Source: Membranihabitans marinus
GTDB lineage: Bacteria; Bacteroidota; Bacteroidia; Chitinophagales; Saprospiraceae
NCBI RefSeq assembly: GCF_019802045.1
Contig: NZ_JAHVHU010000001.1
Coordinates: 1 to 64,000, forward strand
DNA: 64,000 nucleotides
Direction of reading: 5' to 3'
Shown: piece by piece, positions 34,481 through 44,495 of the stretch
Numbering within the stretch: position 1 is the first letter of the stretch
How the letters are laid out: each line of letters begins with the position of its first letter
The notes under the pieces: generated by a model
Told to the model about the DNA's origin: nothing
Databases searched by the model: none
The model's input: the letters and a program-made list of their open reading frames with translations, nothing else
Position numbers and translations under genes: made by a program

Positions 34481-36745
34481 TCAAACAATCTGCAGCTTCG
34501 CAAACTTCAACATAATCCTGCGCTGTGGGGTGTCAATCTCATTAAAATAGATGGTGGCCACGCGGCTGTCATTTCGTCCGTCAATCTTTAAGACTTTTCC
34601 TTTGCCAAACTTCTGGTGAATTACTTCCATGCCTTCTTTGATTTCGTCTGAAGAAGCTGGAGTGAAGTCTGCTGGGGCCACGATGGTTTTTTTCTTCTTT
34701 ATGGGTTTAAACCGGGTTCTGGCAGAAGGCGTCGTTGTTTCCGCACCACCCCCTGCAAAGGATGTTTTTCCAAAAACCGTATTTGGATTGTCATAGTTCT
34801 CGGCATTGATTTCTTCCAGGAATCGGCTCGGCCGGTTGTATACGACCTTTCCATAACGATAGCGGGAGTTGGAAAAAGAAAGCGTCAGGTATTTCCGGGC
34901 TCTGGTGATGGCCACATAGAACAGTCGACGCTCCTCATCGATGTCTTTCTCATTTTCCATAGACATAAAGGACGGAAATAGATTTTCCTCCAATCCCACA
35001 ACGAAGATCGCGTCAAACTCCAAACCTTTTGCCCCGTGAATGGACATCAGAGTGATTTTTTCTTCTGCCTCAGAATCATTGTCCTGGTCGGTCAATAAGG
35101 CGATGTGCTGAATGTAGGCAGCAAGGGTTCGTTCTTCTACTTCGATGCCCAGTTCACTGACCTCATCCTCATCCATAAAGTCCTTGATCCCATTGAGAAG
35201 CGCTTCTATGTTCTCCAGTCGATTCAGGCTTTCGGTGGTGTTTTCATCTTTGAATGTCTTGATGATGCCGCTGGCATTGGCTACATATTCGGCTGCCTCA
35301 TAAGCTCCGGCTGTTTCGTTTTTATTAATTCCTGCCCGAATGACTTTCAAAAATTTATTGAGCTGTGTTCGGGCCCGGGGTGAAAGCGGTGCCGTCTGCG
35401 CTGCCGTATAAAGATCAGTCCCCTCCCGGGTGCGATGTTCCATAACCTTGTCCATCGTGGTATTCCCAATCCCCCGTTTGGGGTAATTGACAACGCGTTT
35501 GAAAGCTTCTTCATCACTGGGGTTGATAAGCAGACGCAGATAGGCCAACAAATCTTTAATCTCTTTTCGCTGATAGAAGGAGAGCCCGCCATAGATCCGA
35601 TATGGGATGTTGTATCGGCGCAGATAATCCTCGAAAACCCGGGATTGCGCATTGGTTCGATATAGTATAGCTATCTCCTGGTTGGGAACATGATAACGAT
35701 TTTTGTATTCCATGATTTGGTCGGCGATTCGCTTCCCTTCTTCATTATCAGAAACCGTTTTAAGGATCCGTATTTTTTCACCTTCCCCCTGCGAGGTCCA
35801 GATCTTTTTTTCTATTTGACGCCGATTCTTTGCAATGACTTCATTGGCAGCAGCGACAATGTGTGGTGTGCTTCGGTAGTTTTGTTCCAGTTTGAAAACC
35901 TGGGCTGATTTAAAATCTTTCTCAAAATCGAGGATGTTGTCGATGGTGGCACCCCGAAAGGCGTAGATACTTTGTGCATCATCACCAACAATGCATATGT
36001 TTTTTGGACTCCCCGGATATTTTGACAATTTCCGGATGATGGCATACTGTAGGAAGTTGGTATCCTGAAACTCATCCACCAGGATGTATTTGAACCGTTC
36101 TCTGTACTTGGTCAGTATATCCGGTTTCTTTTGAAAAAGTTCGTACAGTCGGTAGAGCAAATCATCAAAGTCCATGGCCCCCGCCTGTTTGCACCGGGCT
36201 ACATAGCGGCTGTAAATCTTATGAAAAGCACGCCGGTTAGCGATTTTGTCGCTGTTCATCAGTTTTTCGTCTTGTTCATAGGTGCGAGGGGTGATGAGGT
36301 TGCTTTTTAGAGACGAAATCCTCGATAGCAGCTGGTTGGCCGGATAGTCATCTTTTTTCAAATTGAGCTCCTTGACAATGGTGCGCAGCAAACTCTTGGA
36401 ATCGTCGGTGTCATAAATGGTGAATGAGGTCGGATAACCAATGTGTTCGGCCTCTATCCGAAGAATCCGCGCAAAAAGGGAGTGAAAAGTACCGGACCAG
36501 AGCCCGGCCACATTGCCCTGCAACACTTTTTCGATCCGGTCTTTCATCTCTCGGGCCGCTTTGTTGGTAAAGGTCAAAGCCAAAATATTGTGGGGCGAGA
36601 TCCCCTGTTGGATCATATAGGCAATCCGGAAGGTCAGTACCCGGGTTTTTCCGGATCCGGGGCCGGCAATGACCATGACTGGTCCATCGATCTGACTGAC
36701 TGCCTTTTTTTGTATTTCATTAAGTCCTGATAGAATATCACTCAT
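34481..36745 (-). CDS. pcrA: UvrD/PcrA-type superfamily 1 DNA helicase
   Basis: A 754-residue ATP-dependent 3'-5' DNA helicase for repair and fork clearance. Motifs in order: Walker A GPGSGKTRVL near residue 28, motif II VDEFQDTN, motif III VGDDAQSIYAFRGA, motif IV QNYRST, motif V LMSIHGAKGLEFD and motif VI VAITRARKYL. The C-terminal Tudor-like fold of PcrA is present (VIHQKFGKGKVLKIDG). Length and order match the family. It lies 42 bp after the M1 peptidase gene on the same strand. Confidence 0.95.
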   Translation of the reverse strand: MSDILSGLNEIQKKAVSQIDGPVMVIAGPGSGKTRVLTFRIAYMIQQGISPHNILALTFTNKAAREMKDRIEKVLQGNVAGLWSGTFHSLFARILRIEAEHIGYPTSFTIYDTDDSKSLLRTIVKELNLKKDDYPANQLLSRISSLKSNLITPRTYEQDEKLMNSDKIANRRAFHKIYSRYVARCKQAGAMDFDDLLYRLYELFQKKPDILTKYRERFKYILVDEFQDTNFLQYAIIRKLSKYPGSPKNICIVGDDAQSIYAFRGATIDNILDFEKDFKSAQVFKLEQNYRSTPHIVAAANEVIAKNRRQIEKKIWTSQGEGEKIRILKTVSDNEEGKRIADQIMEYKNRYHVPNQEIAILYRTNAQSRVFEDYLRRYNIPYRIYGGLSFYQRKEIKDLLAYLRLLINPSDEEAFKRVVNYPKRGIGNTTMDKVMEHRTREGTDLYTAAQTAPLSPRARTQLNKFLKVIRAGINKNETAGAYEAAEYVANASGIIKTFKDENTTESLNRLENIEALLNGIKDFMDEDEVSELGIEVEERTLAAYIQHIALLTDQDNDSEAEEKITLMSIHGAKGLEFDAIFVVGLEENLFPSFMSMENEKDIDEERRLFYVAITRARKYLTLSFSNSRYRYGKVVYNRPSRFLEEINAENYDNPNTVFGKTSFAGGGAETTTPSARTRFKPIKKKKTIVAPADFTPASSDEIKEGMEVIHQKFGKGKVLKIDGRNDSRVATIYFNEIDTPQRRIMLKFAKLQIV

Positions 36746-36787
36746 CGTCTAACTCGCTTTTCATGGATGATCTAAAAATTTATAATT

Positions 36788-39376
36788 TTACTGCGCAGCA
36801 TCCAGCATGGATTGAAAAAATCGCCGGTAGTTCGGATTGTCCACAGACTGGATGACTGGGTTCACCTCTTCCTTTAGGACCTGAGCCTGGTTCACTTCGA
36901 TCTCCTCCGAACGGATGAGATCTGCTACTCCTTTGACAAGCCCGTATTTCTGAAATAAATCACCGGATTCCCGACCCTCTGACATTAATCCAGCGATGGA
37001 TTCCATCATTTTACCAGGCTCCAATACGGCTAACAATGAAAGATAGCTCGAATAAAAAGGAATGGCAGACTGACCTTTGACAAAGGTTTTGTTTTCTTCA
37101 AAAAATGAAAGATGCTGGGGATCGCGCGTCTCAGCAAAGATACTAGCTGCTCCCGGCACGAGTGTCGGAGACTCGCGGACATCAATGGTCTGCAATACTT
37201 CAATGGCTGTCTGGGGATTTGATGCTCTGAGTGAGAGTAAAGCAGCATTGATGATGCGATAAGGCAGTTCCCTGGATTGTGCGATGGCAATTAGCTTAAT
37301 TTCATCGAGGGGTTGACCCAGTTGCCCGGTAATTAATATAGCCTTTTCGCGTACGAAGCTATTTTCTGCATGCAGGGCCATTTCTTTGACTTTATCCCGG
37401 ATGGCCTGACTGCTGCCCGGTTGGACCATGTCCAGCGCAATCAACTGAATATCTTTGGCTGGAAAATCCAGCAACCGATCCACATTTATGAGAATCGGAT
37501 TGGCTTTTTGCAAATTCTCGAGAATGACCCCCACGTGGTCGGCGTGATTGACTAAGTAGGTGGCTTGCTCTGTAGTGAAATGTTGCTCTGCCGGTGCCAG
37601 AAGAACATGATCTGGATTGAAGTTAACCACCGTCGGAGCGTTTGTCAGTCCCTCAACGGTGAAATTTTGTTCCCGTTGATTCAGCCAGAACCGGACCTGT
37701 TGTACGGTATCCCCGGGAGTGTGAATGTGGAATGTGGCTGGTATTTGAAATATGGGAATACTGGATTGAGGATCCTGGGTTTGTTTGACCAGAATGTCGA
37801 GTGATTGGGAAGTAGAATCATAGGTGTATTCGATATCCAACTCGGGATGTCCCGCTTCAAAATACCACTGATTAAAAAACCAGTTGAGATCCCGGCCTGT
37901 CACGTGTTCCATCGCCAGCCGAAGATCATGGGCTTCGACCGCACTGTATTCATTTCGTTCCAAATAGTATTTTAATCCGGCAAAAAAGGCCTTGTCACCG
38001 ACTTCATGCCGGAGCATATGCAGGACCAGTCCGCCCTTGTTGTAGGCATGTGCATCAAACATATCTTCTTTGTCCTTGTAGCTAAAATAGATAAGCGGAT
38101 GGATGCCGGAGGTCTGGCTACTGTAAATGTAGCCATACTTTTCGTCAAAAAGCTGAGCCTGCCCCTCATACTTCCCGTAATGATGGGCTCGCCACAGGTG
38201 TTCACTGTAGTTCGCAAATCCCTCGTTCATGGTTAGATTGGACCAGGATTCGGTGGTGACCAGGTCACCAAACCAATGATGAAATAATTCATGCGCTACG
38301 ATCCGATCGTTGTTGTCATCGATCAGATCCCGTTTTTTACGCTGGACGAATTCACCAAATACCACCGCTGTGGTGTTCTCCATAGCGCCCGATACATAAT
38401 CGCGCACGACGATCTGATCATATTTTTTCCAGGGATATGGGGTGCCGATCAGGTCTGAAAAATAAGTCAGCATTTCTGGTGTATTGTCGAAGATATACTT
38501 CGCATCTTCTTCGTACTCCGGTTCAACCCAATACCCCAACGGGATATCCTTCCATTGATCTTCCACTTTTACAAAGTCTCCGACAGCGATCATGACCAAA
38601 TAGGGCGCGTGGGGTTGGTCCATGCGCCAATGGTCCGTTCGCTGACCATCGGTTGTTTGCTTGGATTCGATGAGTAAACCATTGGACAGCGTTTTGAACC
38701 GGTCGTCGACGGTCAAGGTAATGTCGGTGGTCATACGTTCATTGGGTTTATCTACCGTGGGAAACCATTTGGAATTGTGCTCGGTCTCTCCCTGGGTCCA
38801 GATTTGCTGAGGTTTATCCTCCGTACCGTCTGCATTGATAAAAAACAGGCCGTTGTCACCGGTGATGGCATCACTACCACCGGTTCGGCTGGGGCGAGCG
38901 ATATAATCGATGGATATGGTTAATTCATCTCCTTTGTATCTGCGCTTTTCCAGTTGAATCGTAATTTGTTCGCCATCATATTTATACTCGAGCGGTTGGT
39001 TGTTCTCTTTTCTCTGCACCGATTGAATTTCAAAATTTTTGGCATCGAGCACAATCTCATCGATGGGATAGAAATAGGGAGAGAGTGTGATCAAAGCCTG
39101 ACCCAAAACCTCTTTCTTTGTCCAATCAAAAGACAGATCAAGTGCGGTGTGGTGAATATCGATCATGCGACGCGGCGACGCCTGGTAGACAGGTAGTTCA
39201 TTGGGGATGTGTTCTTCCGGTGCGGTGGGAAGTTCTTCAAATTGCGGATCATCAGAGACCACCAGGGTATCCAATTGCCGGATTTCAGTGACCGGTGTCG
39301 AATCGACGGTTGCTTTTTTTGTTCCACCGCAGGAGACAGCGAGGAAAACGATCAATAAAAAGGGAATTCTTTTCAT
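36788..39376 (-). CDS. M1-family zinc aminopeptidase lipoprotein
   Basis: An 862-residue exported aminopeptidase. The signal peptide ends in a lipobox (LAVSC), so it is membrane anchored in the periplasm. The zinc site is HELFHHWFG (H362, E363, H366) with the third ligand E385 in MNEGFA, 18 residues after the last His. The exopeptidase motif reads SGAMENTTAV. An N-terminal beta-sandwich (MIDIHHTALDLSFDW) precedes the catalytic domain, and a HEAT-like C-terminal region follows (from about 600). It removes N-terminal residues from peptides. It is upstream of pcrA and downstream of the dapD terminator. Confidence 0.95.
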   Translation of the reverse strand: MKRIPFLLIVFLAVSCGGTKKATVDSTPVTEIRQLDTLVVSDDPQFEELPTAPEEHIPNELPVYQASPRRMIDIHHTALDLSFDWTKKEVLGQALITLSPYFYPIDEIVLDAKNFEIQSVQRKENNQPLEYKYDGEQITIQLEKRRYKGDELTISIDYIARPSRTGGSDAITGDNGLFFINADGTEDKPQQIWTQGETEHNSKWFPTVDKPNERMTTDITLTVDDRFKTLSNGLLIESKQTTDGQRTDHWRMDQPHAPYLVMIAVGDFVKVEDQWKDIPLGYWVEPEYEEDAKYIFDNTPEMLTYFSDLIGTPYPWKKYDQIVVRDYVSGAMENTTAVVFGEFVQRKKRDLIDDNNDRIVAHELFHHWFGDLVTTESWSNLTMNEGFANYSEHLWRAHHYGKYEGQAQLFDEKYGYIYSSQTSGIHPLIYFSYKDKEDMFDAHAYNKGGLVLHMLRHEVGDKAFFAGLKYYLERNEYSAVEAHDLRLAMEHVTGRDLNWFFNQWYFEAGHPELDIEYTYDSTSQSLDILVKQTQDPQSSIPIFQIPATFHIHTPGDTVQQVRFWLNQREQNFTVEGLTNAPTVVNFNPDHVLLAPAEQHFTTEQATYLVNHADHVGVILENLQKANPILINVDRLLDFPAKDIQLIALDMVQPGSSQAIRDKVKEMALHAENSFVREKAILITGQLGQPLDEIKLIAIAQSRELPYRIINAALLSLRASNPQTAIEVLQTIDVRESPTLVPGAASIFAETRDPQHLSFFEENKTFVKGQSAIPFYSSYLSLLAVLEPGKMMESIAGLMSEGRESGDLFQKYGLVKGVADLIRSEEIEVNQAQVLKEEVNPVIQSVDNPNYRRFFQSMLDAAQ

Positions 39377-39439
39377 CTTATGTGTTTTTCTATTTAGAAT
39401 ACTTGGACTCGAGCGTGGGGATAACAGGTCAAAAAAGAT

Positions 39440-39477
39440 GGTTTCATCCTGAAGATTTATTCCTGCAGGATGAAACC
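39440..39477 (-). terminator. Rho-independent terminator of dapD
   Basis: GGTTTCATCCTG (39440-39451) and CAGGATGAAACC (39466-39477) form a perfect 12-bp stem. On the minus strand it is followed by ATCTTTTTT. It lies 31 bp after the dapD stop. Confidence 0.9.
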
Positions 39478-39508
39478 CATTGATGTGTTTCAGCTAAAGG
39501 AATGCGGA

Positions 39509-40333
39509 TTAAACCGAGACATCATAATCCCGTAACGCTTCATTTAAGCTAACCTTTTTATCGGTACTTGGTTTTCGCTGGCCGATGATAAGTGCACATG
39601 GAACTTGATATTTTCCAGCGGGAAATTCTTTTTCAAAGGTGCCCGGGATGACCACACTTTGGGCGGGAACCCGTCCCCGGTAAGTGACAGGTTCATCGCC
39701 GGTGACGTCAATGATCCGGGTGGATTGAGTCAGCACCACATTGGCTCCCAGAACGGCTTCTTTTTCTATATGAACGCCCTCTACCACGATGCATCTGGAG
39801 CCTATAAATGCATTATCTTCAATGATGGTGGGTGAAGCTTGTGGTGGTTCCAGAACACCACCAATTCCCACACCTCCGCTCAGATGCACATTCCGGCCAA
39901 TTTGTGCACATGAACCCACGGTGGCCCAGGTATCTACCATGGATCCTGATCCCACCCATGCGCCTATGTTCACGTAGCTGGGCATCATAATAACGCCTTT
40001 TTCGAGGTAGGAGCCGTACCGTGCGATGGCATGCGGTACGACCCGAACGCCTTGCGCTGCGTAGTTGTTTTTAAGCGGAATTTTATCGTGAAACTCAAAC
40101 GGCCCCACCTCGATGGTTTCCATCTGACGGGTTGGGAAGTACAGCACAACCGCTTTTTTGACCCAGGTATTGACCTTCCATTTGTGCGCTCCATCCGGTT
40201 CTGCGACCCGAAGTTCGCCTTGATCTAATTTTTTTACCACAGATTCGATAGCGTCCAGGGTAGCCTGGTCTTTTAATAATGACCGGTCTTCCCAGCATTC
40301 TTCTATCAATTGTTGTAGCGTGTTGTTGTTCAT
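39509..40333 (-). CDS. dapD: 2,3,4,5-tetrahydropyridine-2,6-dicarboxylate N-succinyltransferase
   Basis: A 274-residue trimeric left-handed beta-helix enzyme that adds succinyl from succinyl-CoA to tetrahydrodipicolinate in lysine and meso-DAP synthesis. The hexapeptide repeats are clear (VRVVPHAIARYGSYLEKGV, YVNIGAWVGSGSMVDTWAT, VGSCAQIGRNVHLSGGVGIG). The family motif GVLEPPQASP is present. Length is normal. A strong terminator follows it. Confidence 0.96.
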   Translation of the reverse strand: MNNNTLQQLIEECWEDRSLLKDQATLDAIESVVKKLDQGELRVAEPDGAHKWKVNTWVKKAVVLYFPTRQMETIEVGPFEFHDKIPLKNNYAAQGVRVVPHAIARYGSYLEKGVIMMPSYVNIGAWVGSGSMVDTWATVGSCAQIGRNVHLSGGVGIGGVLEPPQASPTIIEDNAFIGSRCIVVEGVHIEKEAVLGANVVLTQSTRIIDVTGDEPVTYRGRVPAQSVVIPGTFEKEFPAGKYQVPCALIIGQRKPSTDKKVSLNEALRDYDVSV

Positions 40334-40383
40334 TTTTTATCGTTTTTATGAAGTCGATTAACTATTTCATTTATCAAAAGCCG

Positions 40384-41046
40384 CTAGATTACATCGATCA
40401 GACCCATAGCCAGAATCTGGCCGAGGAACCCCAGAATCAAACCACCAAACAGTTCCGTGAGGGTGTGCTTTTTTAAATAATACCTCGAAAGTAAGACTAT
40501 AAATAGAATAAGTAAAGCAATAAAGAGGATAATCTGGTAGCTCCACAGATAGTTGCTTTGACCAAAACTTATTGACAGGGAGGTGTATCCAAAAGCGTTT
40601 TTAGCGATTAATAGATTTAACAGGACACCTCCCATGCCCGCGGTATGCAAACTCACTTTGATGAAGAGATTGATGACAAAGGTCAAGACCAAAGTAATAA
40701 TACTTCCCAGAATGTAAAGTCGGTATATGGGTGCTACTCCGTACTGGTCAATGTTCAGATAATACCAGATCAGAAAGACCATCATGGCTATAAACGGACC
40801 GATGCGTTCCATTCTGTGGTCCATGTCCAATGAAGAGATCAGATTGATCTTCCACATCATTACTACCGCGATCAGAGGTAAAATGATGCAGGTGATAAGG
40901 GTCTGAAGAACCAGGATCATATCATCAAAAGGGGTGCTTATACCAAATACAAAAGGGTTGCTGTGCAGATAGATCAGCAACATTCCAAACGGAAACCAGA
41001 GGGGGTGAAAAATGATCGATACTATGTGCGCTAACTTGTTATTCAT
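40384..41046 (-). CDS. PAP2-like membrane protein
   Basis: A 220-residue integral membrane protein with six or so helices. The KVSLHTAGMGG segment recalls the second PAP2 (phosphatidic acid phosphatase) motif SxxxH, but the first motif KxxxxxxRP is degenerate (RMERIGPF) and the third is not clear. It may be a lipid phosphatase relative or an inactive homologue. Its start overlaps the stop of the OmpA-like gene by 8 bp, so the two are co-translated. dapD follows 50 bp on. Confidence 0.6.
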   Translation of the reverse strand: MNNKLAHIVSIIFHPLWFPFGMLLIYLHSNPFVFGISTPFDDMILVLQTLITCIILPLIAVVMMWKINLISSLDMDHRMERIGPFIAMMVFLIWYYLNIDQYGVAPIYRLYILGSIITLVLTFVINLFIKVSLHTAGMGGVLLNLLIAKNAFGYTSLSISFGQSNYLWSYQIILFIALLILFIVLLSRYYLKKHTLTELFGGLILGFLGQILAMGLIDVI

Positions 41047-42778
41047 TCACCTTGGAAATAATGATTTCTACCCGTCGGTTTCTCGCTTTAAGCTCTTCCG
41101 TTGAGTTGTCTGTAATCGGTTCTTTGGGTCCCATTCCTTTGATTTCTACCCGGTCGCCATCTATGCCCTGAGCCAAAAGAAAACGTTTAACGGCGTACGC
41201 CCGCTTTTCAGATAAGGCGATCAATGCATTTAAGTCACCAAAATCGTCGGTGTGACCTTTGATAAGAATCTCGATTTCCGGGTGGTTTTTGAGAATAACA
41301 GCTAATCGGCGTATTTCATTGTAGGAGACGGAGAGAATGCGATCGGTGGCTCTTTTGAAAAAGATCGGATCCATTTCAATCGAGTTGTTGACCCGAATGG
41401 CATCTACCGGAATATTCAACGTGGGAATTTGGTCTGCTTTGTCCAAAATTGCTTCGATATCATATTTTCGGGGTTTGGTGATGTACCCATCCAGCTGAGG
41501 ATAAAACGTGGTCACTTGTTTTTCATCAAATCGCATCAAAAACCCCTTTTCATCCACGTCAAATCGCATTTTGGTTTGTCCGTTCTCTGCTATTTCAAGA
41601 ACAGATGCCTTCAAAGGGGTTTTGTTTTGAGAATCTACGACGCGTATGCGAATGTTATGAATCTTAGGTTTTTCAGCTTTTTTTTCAATAGTAGGTGCTG
41701 GGGTAGGGGTCTGTGGTGGCTGCGGACTGACTTCAGCTACTGGTTCAGGTTCTGGTGCTTGGTTGGTGTGTTCATCGAAATCGAAATAAAATATATCCCA
41801 GGATCCATCCCGGTCGGAAGCAAAATAAAGCTTCTTATCCAGTATAAAAGGATGACCGTCATTGAAATTGGAATTAATGGGTTCGATCAATTTTTGGGGG
41901 TTGCTCCACCGGGTATAACTGTCATCAAGCCGCTGTGAGACATATATATTACTCCGGAAAGGATAGTCACCCCGGGTAGAGGAAAAAAATAAAAATTTAC
42001 CATCTTTGCTAAGGGCCGGACTAAATTCCCGGTAGGGCGAATTAAGATTTTCAAGAGGGATGGGTTCAGAATAAGTGCTCGTATTCACTCTGAAGCAAAC
42101 ATTGAGATCGGTATTTTTTTTATTGGTCCGGTCGAAGGCCAATATCATAACTTCTCCATTGCGTGACAGTGCCAGGTTGGCGTCAGTGCCTGATAATTCC
42201 TTGAAATCATAGATGAACAGCGGCTTTGGCCAGGTGAACTCCGTTTCTCCAATCCTTTTTGATGTTGAAAATCCCTTGTACATACTCCCGTTCTCATAAA
42301 ACTGATTCATGAGGACGAGGGTCTTTTGATCGGGCATAATTGCACAGACAGAGTTCGGTAAAGCATTATTAAGGGGGTGTTGAGGGTGTACAAACCGATC
42401 AAAGGATCCGTTTTTGAGTTCAGCGATAAACACATCCTGATTAAAAGGGCTTTGATAGATTTTATCACGCCTTTCCTGGTCTCCCAGATCGACAAAAAGT
42501 TTGCTGATAAAAGCGGCATATTCACCATAGGGCAATGTCTCGTAGAGGTTCTGATTATTATACAGCAACGTTTTATTGAACTTGGGGTCCTTGATACGCG
42601 TAAAGTACATGGTTTGCCCATCCCAGGTCCATATGGGAGCTATCTCATCAGAGAGCGGTGTATTAATAAAACTTGGTAACTTATGTATGCCCGGAGAACG
42701 CTGTTGTCCATAGGCACAGGCTACAATCGATGTAAATAGTACTACACAAAATGTCCGAATCAGTCTTGCCATCTTCAT
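41039..42778 (-). CDS. OmpA-family protein with WD40-like (PD40) propeller
   Basis: A 579-residue cell-envelope protein. The signal peptide ends CAYGQ. Residues about 30-340 hold PD40-type repeats (IWTWDGQTMYFTR, LSKDGKFLFFSSTRGD, LDKKLYFASDRDGSWDIFYF). A Pro/Glu linker (PQPPQTPTPAP, about 350) leads to a small beta domain. The C-terminal 110 residues are an OmpA peptidoglycan-binding domain with IEILIKGHTDDFGD and the ALSEKRAYAVKRFL helix, ending NRRVEIIIS. Bacteroidota often keep several such proteins in the outer membrane. It is followed in overlap by the PAP2-like gene. Confidence 0.9.
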   Translation of the reverse strand: MKMARLIRTFCVVLFTSIVACAYGQQRSPGIHKLPSFINTPLSDEIAPIWTWDGQTMYFTRIKDPKFNKTLLYNNQNLYETLPYGEYAAFISKLFVDLGDQERRDKIYQSPFNQDVFIAELKNGSFDRFVHPQHPLNNALPNSVCAIMPDQKTLVLMNQFYENGSMYKGFSTSKRIGETEFTWPKPLFIYDFKELSGTDANLALSRNGEVMILAFDRTNKKNTDLNVCFRVNTSTYSEPIPLENLNSPYREFSPALSKDGKFLFFSSTRGDYPFRSNIYVSQRLDDSYTRWSNPQKLIEPINSNFNDGHPFILDKKLYFASDRDGSWDIFYFDFDEHTNQAPEPEPVAEVSPQPPQTPTPAPTIEKKAEKPKIHNIRIRVVDSQNKTPLKASVLEIAENGQTKMRFDVDEKGFLMRFDEKQVTTFYPQLDGYITKPRKYDIEAILDKADQIPTLNIPVDAIRVNNSIEMDPIFFKRATDRILSVSYNEIRRLAVILKNHPEIEILIKGHTDDFGDLNALIALSEKRAYAVKRFLLAQGIDGDRVEIKGMGPKEPITDNSTEELKARNRRVEIIISKVNE

Positions 42779-42812
42779 ATGCTCTTGACGGCAAAAGTAC
42801 GAAAGATATTAG

Positions 42813-44495
42813 TTATTTATTGTCCTTTGCGTTTTCTTCATCCCTGAGTTCCTTCCTCAAAATTTTTCCGACATTTGATTTTGGAAGTTCGCTTCTAAAC
42901 TCAATGTATTTGGGACGCTTATACCCTGTCAGATATTCCCTCGCGTACGTTTTTAATTCCTTTTCTGTAAGTGATTTTTCTTTTTTGACCACAAAAATCT
43001 TGACCACTTCTGAAGAATGTTCATCCGGTACCCCGATGGCCGCCACCTCGAGTACCTTGGGATGCATGGCTATCACATCTTCTACTTCATTGGGATAGAC
43101 GTTGAACCCGGAGACCAAAATCATGTCTTTTTTTCGGTCTACGATCTGGACGAATCCATCTGGTTCCATGATCGCCATATCGCCGGTCTTTAACCAACCC
43201 TCGTGATCGAGCACTTTTTCCGTTTCATCCGGACGCTTGTAGTACCCCTTCATCACCTGTGGCCCTTTCGTTGCCAGCTCTCCGATTTGATTATACCCCA
43301 GAATTTCCCCGTTTTCGCCGAGAATACGGACATCCGTGGATGGAATAGGGATGCCAATGGTACCCAATCGGGCATCGTCATTAAATGGATTTACGGTGAC
43401 CACCGGACTGGCTTCGGTCAGACCATACCCTTCGCTGAGGACACAGCCCGTTACCTTTTTCCATTCGATGGCTACCGATTTCTGAACAGCCATTCCTCCG
43501 CCAACAGTCACTTTTAATGTTGAAAAATCACATTCTTTAAATTTCTCATTATTCAGAAGTGCGTTAAAAAGTGTATTGAGTCCGGGGAACAATGATATCT
43601 TTTCTTTTTTAAATGCCTTGACCAATGAGTTGATATCCCGGGCGTTGGGGATGAGTATGTTTTTCATTCCCAGTGCAGATATGGTTAGAAAATTTACCGT
43701 AAAAGCGAAAATGTGGTACAGTGGTAATGCACACAACGCGTTTTCATTGCCCGCTTCCAGATATGGGTTCATGATTTCTTTGACCTGGAGGCCATTGGCA
43801 ATCATATTTCGGTTGGTCAGCATGGCACCCTTCGAAACTCCAGTGGTTCCACCGGTGTACTGTAGTATGATGACGTCGTCGGGATTCCTCTCCACGTCTC
43901 TTACTTTGAATTTTTTTCCCTGCGTGAGTGCTTCACTAAAAGAGACGCTGTTGACAAGGTCGTAGTTGGGAACCATTCGCTTGATGTACTTTACGCCAAA
44001 ATTCACAAGCATACCCTTGAATGTACCCAATAGTTCCCCGATTTTGGTGGTGATGACCACGCTGATGTCTGTCTCTGCGGCGATCTTTTCAAATTCCGCA
44101 GCAAAATTTTCAAGAATTACAATGGCCTTGGCATCCGAGTCCACAAATTGATGTTTCATCTCCCGGGCGGTGTACAGCGGGTTGGTATTGACCAGCACCA
44201 GGCCGGCTTTGAAAGCGGCATATGCTGCGATGGGATATTGCAATATATTGGGAAGTACGATGGCGATTTTATCACCCGGCACCAATCCCCTGGATTGGAG
44301 GTATGCTGCAAAATAGGTCGCAGAAACCTCGATTTCATGAAAAGTCATTTCCTTACCCATGAATGTATAGGCCACATTGTCTCTGTACTTATCAAACGAT
44401 TCTTTCAAAAGTTGATGAAGACTGTCATACTTTTCATAATCCACGTTTGCAGGAATTCCTGAGGCGTAAATTTCTAACCAGGGCTTATTGGACAT
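42813..44495 (-). CDS. fadD: Long-chain fatty acid-CoA ligase
   Basis: A 560-residue AMP-forming acyl-CoA synthetase that activates fatty acids with ATP and CoA. The ATP/AMP motif is YTGGTTGVSKGAMLTNRN, the adenylate motif GYGLTEASPVVTVNPFND, and the hinge and final Lys lie in VDRKKDMILVSGFNVYPNE and SNVGKILRKELR. Length and order match FadD. It has a 493-bp upstream gap and runs 34 bp before the OmpA-like gene. Confidence 0.95.
   Translation of the reverse strand: MSNKPWLEIYASGIPANVDYEKYDSLHQLLKESFDKYRDNVAYTFMGKEMTFHEIEVSATYFAAYLQSRGLVPGDKIAIVLPNILQYPIAAYAAFKAGLVLVNTNPLYTAREMKHQFVDSDAKAIVILENFAAEFEKIAAETDISVVITTKIGELLGTFKGMLVNFGVKYIKRMVPNYDLVNSVSFSEALTQGKKFKVRDVERNPDDVIILQYTGGTTGVSKGAMLTNRNMIANGLQVKEIMNPYLEAGNENALCALPLYHIFAFTVNFLTISALGMKNILIPNARDINSLVKAFKKEKISLFPGLNTLFNALLNNEKFKECDFSTLKVTVGGGMAVQKSVAIEWKKVTGCVLSEGYGLTEASPVVTVNPFNDDARLGTIGIPIPSTDVRILGENGEILGYNQIGELATKGPQVMKGYYKRPDETEKVLDHEGWLKTGDMAIMEPDGFVQIVDRKKDMILVSGFNVYPNEVEDVIAMHPKVLEVAAIGVPDEHSSEVVKIFVVKKEKSLTEKELKTYAREYLTGYKRPKYIEFRSELPKSNVGKILRKELRDEENAKDNK

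Noticed and set aside
39789-40298. Several ORFs inside dapD on both strands
   Set aside because: All are shadows of the beta-helix coding repeats of dapD.
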